From contig JAFSUD010000045.1 in assembly GCA_017445405.1 (NCBI GenBank), positions 1 through 34,924 on the forward strand: 34,924 bases of DNA, given 5' to 3'. The translations under genes were made by a program, and so were the position numbers. Below the pieces are notes generated by a model. It worked only from the letters and a program-made list of their open reading frames with translations. It had not been told where the DNA came from and did no database searches. Positions 32,176 to 34,924 of this stretch are shown piece after piece. Each line of letters begins with the position of its first letter. The stretch's first letter is position 1. The stretch is from Synergistaceae bacterium. Lineage in GTDB: Bacteria > Synergistota > Synergistia > Synergistales > Aminobacteriaceae.

Positions 32176-32442
32176 ATGGCGGTAAAGATTCGTTTGTCGC
32201 GTCAGGGCAAGAAGAAAGCTCCATTTTACAGATTGGTTGTAGCAGATTCCCGCTCACCCAGAGACGGGAAATTCATTGAGTTAATAGGGACATATAACCC
32301 GATGACGGAGCCTGCAACTGTTACGGTCAACGAGGAGCGGGCATTGTACTGGCTGAAGGCGGGAGCATTGCCTTCAGACACGGCGCGCGGACTTCTGAAG
32401 AAGCAGGGTATCTGGGACAAGTTCAAGGGCGGGGAAGCATAA
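32176..32442 (+). CDS. rpsP: 30S ribosomal protein S16
   Basis: An 88-aa protein starting [20 protein letters not shown], then [20 protein letters not shown] and [20 protein letters not shown], all typical of S16. Ribosome site AGGAGGTG 14 bases ahead of ATG (slightly long spacing). Follows ffh in the conserved ffh-rpsP-khpA-trmD-rplS order. Confidence 0.97.
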   Translation: MAVKIRLSRQGKKKAPFYRLVVADSRSPRDGKFIELIGTYNPMTEPATVTVNEERALYWLKAGALPSDTARGLLKKQGIWDKFKGGEA

Positions 32443-32514
32443 GCGTTCCCTAAAGACGGCAGCACAATAATAAATTCATCGTAGACCGCGAACAAAACAG
32501 GAGGTGCCACTTTA

Positions 32515-32757
32515 ATGGTCAATTACAAAGAGCTAGTAGAGTATATCGTCAAACACCTAGTAACGCAGGCCGACGCAGTAGAAGTTGACTGCCACGAGGA
32601 GGACGGCGGAAATAAGATCCTGATTCGGGTTGCCCATGAGGACGTGGGGCGAGTAATCGGGAAGAGGGGAGCAACGATCAACGCTATACGGCTGTTGGCC
32701 AAAGCGGCAGCAGTCAAGGCCGGAGAGCGGGTTGATGTTGACATCATCGAGGATTAA
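32515..32757 (+). CDS. khpA: KH-domain RNA-binding protein KhpA (YlqC)
   Basis: An 80-aa single KH-domain protein with the GxxG loop as GKRG in EDVGRVIGKRGATINAIRLL. KhpA partners KhpB in several Gram-positive bacteria and acts in RNA binding. Ribosome site AGGAGGTG. Its TAA stop lies 2 bases before the apparent ATT start of trmD, and GAGGATT at its 3' end serves as that gene's ribosome site. Confidence 0.95.
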   Translation: MVNYKELVEYIVKHLVTQADAVEVDCHEEDGGNKILIRVAHEDVGRVIGKRGATINAIRLLAKAAAVKAGERVDVDIIED

Positions 32758-32759
32758 CC

Positions 32760-33878
32760 ATTAACGTAACGATAATAACAGCCTTTCCTGAAATGTTCGA
32801 CTGCGTACTCTCCACGAGCATATCAGGGCGGGCAGTAACGGGAGAACTTATCAGAGTAAGTGTGCAGAACCTTCGCGATTTCGGGCTCGGAAATTACCGG
32901 CAGCTAGACGATTATGCGTTTGGTTCGGGAGGGATGCTTTTTGCAGCTCCCCAGCTCAAGGCGGCACTGGATTCTGCCAAGCCGGACGGAGTGAGTTCAT
33001 TTGTTGTGTACCCTTCACCGCAGGGAGTGAGTGTAACGCAGGAAGTCATCGAGACGCTTGCGCATCAGGAACACGTAATAATAATCTGCGGGCACTATGA
33101 GGGTATAGACGAGCGGTTTACTCAGCGTTACGTAGACCTAGAAGTGAGCGTAGGCGACTGCGTGCTGACGGGCGGAGAAATCCCCGCAATGATGCTTATC
33201 GATGCAATGTCAAGGTTAGTACCCGGAGTAGTGGGAAAGACTAAGGCAGTGATTGAGGACTCATTCTACAGGGGAATGCTTGACAACCCGAACTACACGC
33301 GTCCTGCAGAATGGGAGGGCTTAAGAGTTCCTGAAGTTCTGTTGAGCGGAAATGCACAGGCAATATCCCGATGGCGTAGGAAGTCAGCAGCAGCACGGAC
33401 AATCTCACGGAGGCCAGATCTGCTCTCACGTGCAGCAATCCGTGAGTACTTGACCGGCGGAGCAAGGATAGCGTTTATCCTGAAGGACGGCAGCGAGGAC
33501 TTCTCAGGAGTTAGTGAGCTATGCAGAGCCTACAGCTTAGGACGGCCATATGTGATAGCGCATACACGAGAACTTCGTGAGGAGGCTAGGCGTATTTTTC
33601 CGGAGGCCAAGATTCTGGCAGACTTACGCGGCATTGCATGTGATAATGTCCTGACAGTGAAGGTGTTCACAGGAGCAGTTATGAACTCCGTGCACAGCTT
33701 GGAAGTCAGGAGGATGTGCCTTGAGCACGAAGGAAGCATACTGTTTGTGTTATCAGAGGACGAAACGGAGCTGGAGGACTTGGCCGGAGTGTCAGGCTAT
33801 CTCTACGAACACAGCCTGAAAATTCCTGTGAATGTTAAGTTAGGGATAGCACTTGATAAGTTCTTAGGGAAACGTTAA
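32760..33878 (+). CDS. trmD: TrmD tRNA (guanine-N1)-methyltransferase fused to a second SPOUT-like domain; ATT start
   Basis: TrmD methylates G37 of tRNA. The frame is open well before the first ATG (32793). That ATG begins inside the first beta strand, at the M of FPEM, and has no ribosome site. Extending back to ATT at 32760 gives [13 protein letters not shown], which has exactly the same length as the known TrmD N-terminus, and GAGG at 32750-32753 is 6 bases ahead of it. I therefore take ATT as start (372 aa). TrmD domain (about 1-232): knot region [27 protein letters not shown] with the catalytic Asp, NYTRP and [16 protein letters not shown]. Residues about 233-372 form a further alpha/beta domain ([30 protein letters not shown]-like strands, [14 protein letters not shown]) resembling the SPOUT protein encoded beside trmD in Thermotoga (TM1570 type), but with a degenerate SAM-binding loop. 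No rimM lies between khpA and trmD. Confidence 0.88.
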   Translation: MNVTIITAFPEMFDCVLSTSISGRAVTGELIRVSVQNLRDFGLGNYRQLDDYAFGSGGMLFAAPQLKAALDSAKPDGVSSFVVYPSPQGVSVTQEVIETLAHQEHVIIICGHYEGIDERFTQRYVDLEVSVGDCVLTGGEIPAMMLIDAMSRLVPGVVGKTKAVIEDSFYRGMLDNPNYTRPAEWEGLRVPEVLLSGNAQAISRWRRKSAAARTISRRPDLLSRAAIREYLTGGARIAFILKDGSEDFSGVSELCRAYSLGRPYVIAHTRELREEARRIFPEAKILADLRGIACDNVLTVKVFTGAVMNSVHSLEVRRMCLEHEGSILFVLSEDETELEDLAGVSGYLYEHSLKIPVNVKLGIALDKFLGKR

Positions 33879-33898
33879 TAGACAAGGAGGCGTTACAG

Positions 33899-34258
33899 TT
33901 GAACGCAGTAGATTTAGTGCAGAAGAAGTATTACAGAGCAGAGCCGTTACCCGATTTCAGGCCTGGCGACACTCTGAAGGTACACGTAAAGATAAAGGAA
34001 GGCACGAGGGAACGTATTCAGGTCTTTGAGGGCATAGTGATAGCCAAGCAGCACGGAGGCCTTGATGAGACGTTCACAGTGCGTAAGATTTCGAACGGCA
34101 TCGGAGTAGAGAGAATATTTCCGGTTCATTGCCCCAGCATCGAGAAGGTAGAAGTAACGCGTCAAGGCAAGGTGAGGCGCGCGAAGCTGTACTACCTGCG
34201 GAACTTGAGCGGAAAGGCAGCAAGGATTAAGGAACGCCGGAAGTTTGCCGAAGCGTAA
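33899..34258 (+). CDS. rplS: 50S ribosomal protein L19
   Basis: A 119-aa protein with L19 signatures: [63 protein letters not shown] and [16 protein letters not shown]. Start is TTG at 33899, set by AAGGAGG at 33884-33890; no in-frame ATG is near. Last gene of the operon, followed by a strong terminator. Confidence 0.97.
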   Translation: MNAVDLVQKKYYRAEPLPDFRPGDTLKVHVKIKEGTRERIQVFEGIVIAKQHGGLDETFTVRKISNGIGVERIFPVHCPSIEKVEVTRQGKVRRAKLYYLRNLSGKAARIKERRKFAEA

Positions 34259-34271
34259 TAAGAGAGCAGTG

Positions 34272-34304
34272 AACTCCCCTGTCATAATGGCGGGGGAGTT
34301 TTAG
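34272..34304 (+). terminator. Rho-independent terminator of the rplS operon
   Basis: AACTCCCC at 34272-34279 pairs with GGGGAGTT at 34293-34300, followed by TTAGT. The run of T is short but the stem is strong and lies 13 bases past the rplS stop. Confidence 0.8.
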
Positions 34305-34673
34305 TATGAATGCTGCAGCGTTCTTGTTTGCTCTCATTCTTGTCCAAAATCCCCGAATGAATCGGCAGAACCTTATTTACCGTTACAATTTATTAGGCTG
34401 AACAGCGCGGTTTTAATTTTCGAGTTATGATGCCCCCCTTGTAGATGAAGGTGATAGGAATGAACCTTTGCTGAAAGAAAAACAACTTGCAAATATAACT
34501 GCGATAGCTGTCGCAGAACTTCACAGGAATTCAGCAAGCGGCTGGAACTATAAAATGACTTCATATGCTATGTTCGACGGCTTCATTGTCTTCTGCAAAA
34601 GAGTGGGCGTTGTTAATAATATCTAGAAGGCGGAAAATTTCATGTAGTAGTAATTATGTGATGTATTTACTCA
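34305..34673. other. Mostly non-coding interval before tRNA-Ala
   Basis: AT-rich sequence between the rplS terminator and the tRNA promoter. A 31-codon frame at 34306-34401 has no ribosome site worth trusting. The only coding hint is the 52-codon frame at 34468-34626, listed separately. No repeat or tRNA fragment was seen. Confidence 0.5.
34468..34626 (+). pseudogene. Possible small protein or gene remnant (52 codons)
   Basis: A frame beginning at TTG 34468 (GAAGGTGAT at 34448-34456 could be a distant ribosome site) and ending TAG at 34624-34626 reads MLKEKQLANITAIAVAELHR, then NSASGWNYKMTSYAMFDGFI, VFCKRVGVVNNI. It looks like a protein by composition, with an Ala/Val-rich helix followed by aromatic residues. 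The same frame continues upstream without an ATG until TAA near 34416, so it may be the tail of a decayed gene. No family recognised. Confidence 0.3.
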
Positions 34674-34703
34674 TTGACAAAACGGGAGCTAATCGCATAT
34701 AAT
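34674..34703 (+). promoter_or_regulatory. Consensus promoter of tRNA-Ala
   Basis: TTGACA at 34674-34679 and TATAAT at 34698-34703 with an 18-base spacer, the same spacer as the ylxM promoter. The tRNA starts at 34722. Confidence 0.85.
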
Positions 34704-34720
34704 TCCTCCCGTTGCACATT

Positions 34721-34797
<77 letters not shown>

Positions 34798-34924
34798 AGA
34801 TATTTTCCTACAATCAACGTTCAAAGTGTTTTCACCTTAATCAAAACCAAACCGGACATGAAGCCTTATAGTTTAAATAACAAGATACTACAAGACACAT
34901 AGCATATTAGTTGTAAACAGCAAA
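34798..34924. other. AT-rich sequence after the tRNA to the window end
   Basis: No gene, terminator or repeat is visible. The stretch has no partial copy of the tRNA 3' end that would mark an integration site. Confidence 0.4.

Noticed and set aside
32793..32795. ATG at 32793 as start of trmD
   Set aside because: It would remove the first beta strand of TrmD and has no ribosome site.
34306..34401. 31-codon ORF after rplS
   Set aside because: The only purine-rich stretch ahead is the terminator stem, and the peptide has no recognisable features.

Overview
The window looks like a chromosomal segment of an anaerobic, flagellated bacterium that stains or behaves as Gram-negative but has several Firmicute-like gene orders. 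Synergistota (Synergistaceae) is my best guess, by inference only. The reasons are the infC-rpmI-rplT-pheST-zapA and ylxM-ffh-rpsP-khpA-trmD-rplS orders, rplI next to dnaB, an RqcH-type NFACT protein, a large secreted acidic surface protein, and trmD fused to a second SPOUT-like domain with no rimM beside it. No database search was possible.

Layout. 1-426: 3' end of a metallophosphoesterase gene. 427-1200: a DUF559/Vsr-like nuclease gene embedded in GC-rich palindromic repeats. 1201-5173: a long leader and a 1191-aa secreted surface protein. 5290-5546: a terminator and three 73-bp tandem repeats. 5527-13516 (minus strand): a flagellin-FlaG-flagellin-NFACT cluster with two very large flagellins (960 and 942 aa), read from a sigma-28-like promoter through a long structured leader. 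13844-14145: a divergent short transcript candidate with a 26-codon ORF. 14149-19575: infC, rpmI, rplT, pheS, pheT, a small unknown gene, zapA and a 42-aa Cys-rich membrane peptide. 19647-22790: a third flagellin (1047 aa) carrying a von Willebrand factor A domain. 22845-24640: rplI-dnaB. 24658-25878 (minus): FtsX/MacB-type permease. 25980-26468: PH-like membrane protein. 26541-28385 (minus): hybrid histidine kinase. 28495-29931: APC amino-acid permease. 29992-30468: three 159-bp tandem repeats, the last of which contains the ylxM promoter. 30480-34258: the SRP/ribosome operon. 34722-34797: tRNA-Ala(GGC) with a consensus promoter.

Themes. Translation and secretion genes sit in three operons and several start at non-ATG codons (infC TTG, rplS TTG, trmD apparently ATT). 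Three flagellin paralogues share their ends and part of their central region, but the third has an inserted VWA module with most of a metal-binding (MIDAS) site. This is the most striking item: a filament that could display an adhesive domain along its surface. Two intergenic regions carry exactly three tandem copies of a unit that overlaps the end or the promoter of a gene.
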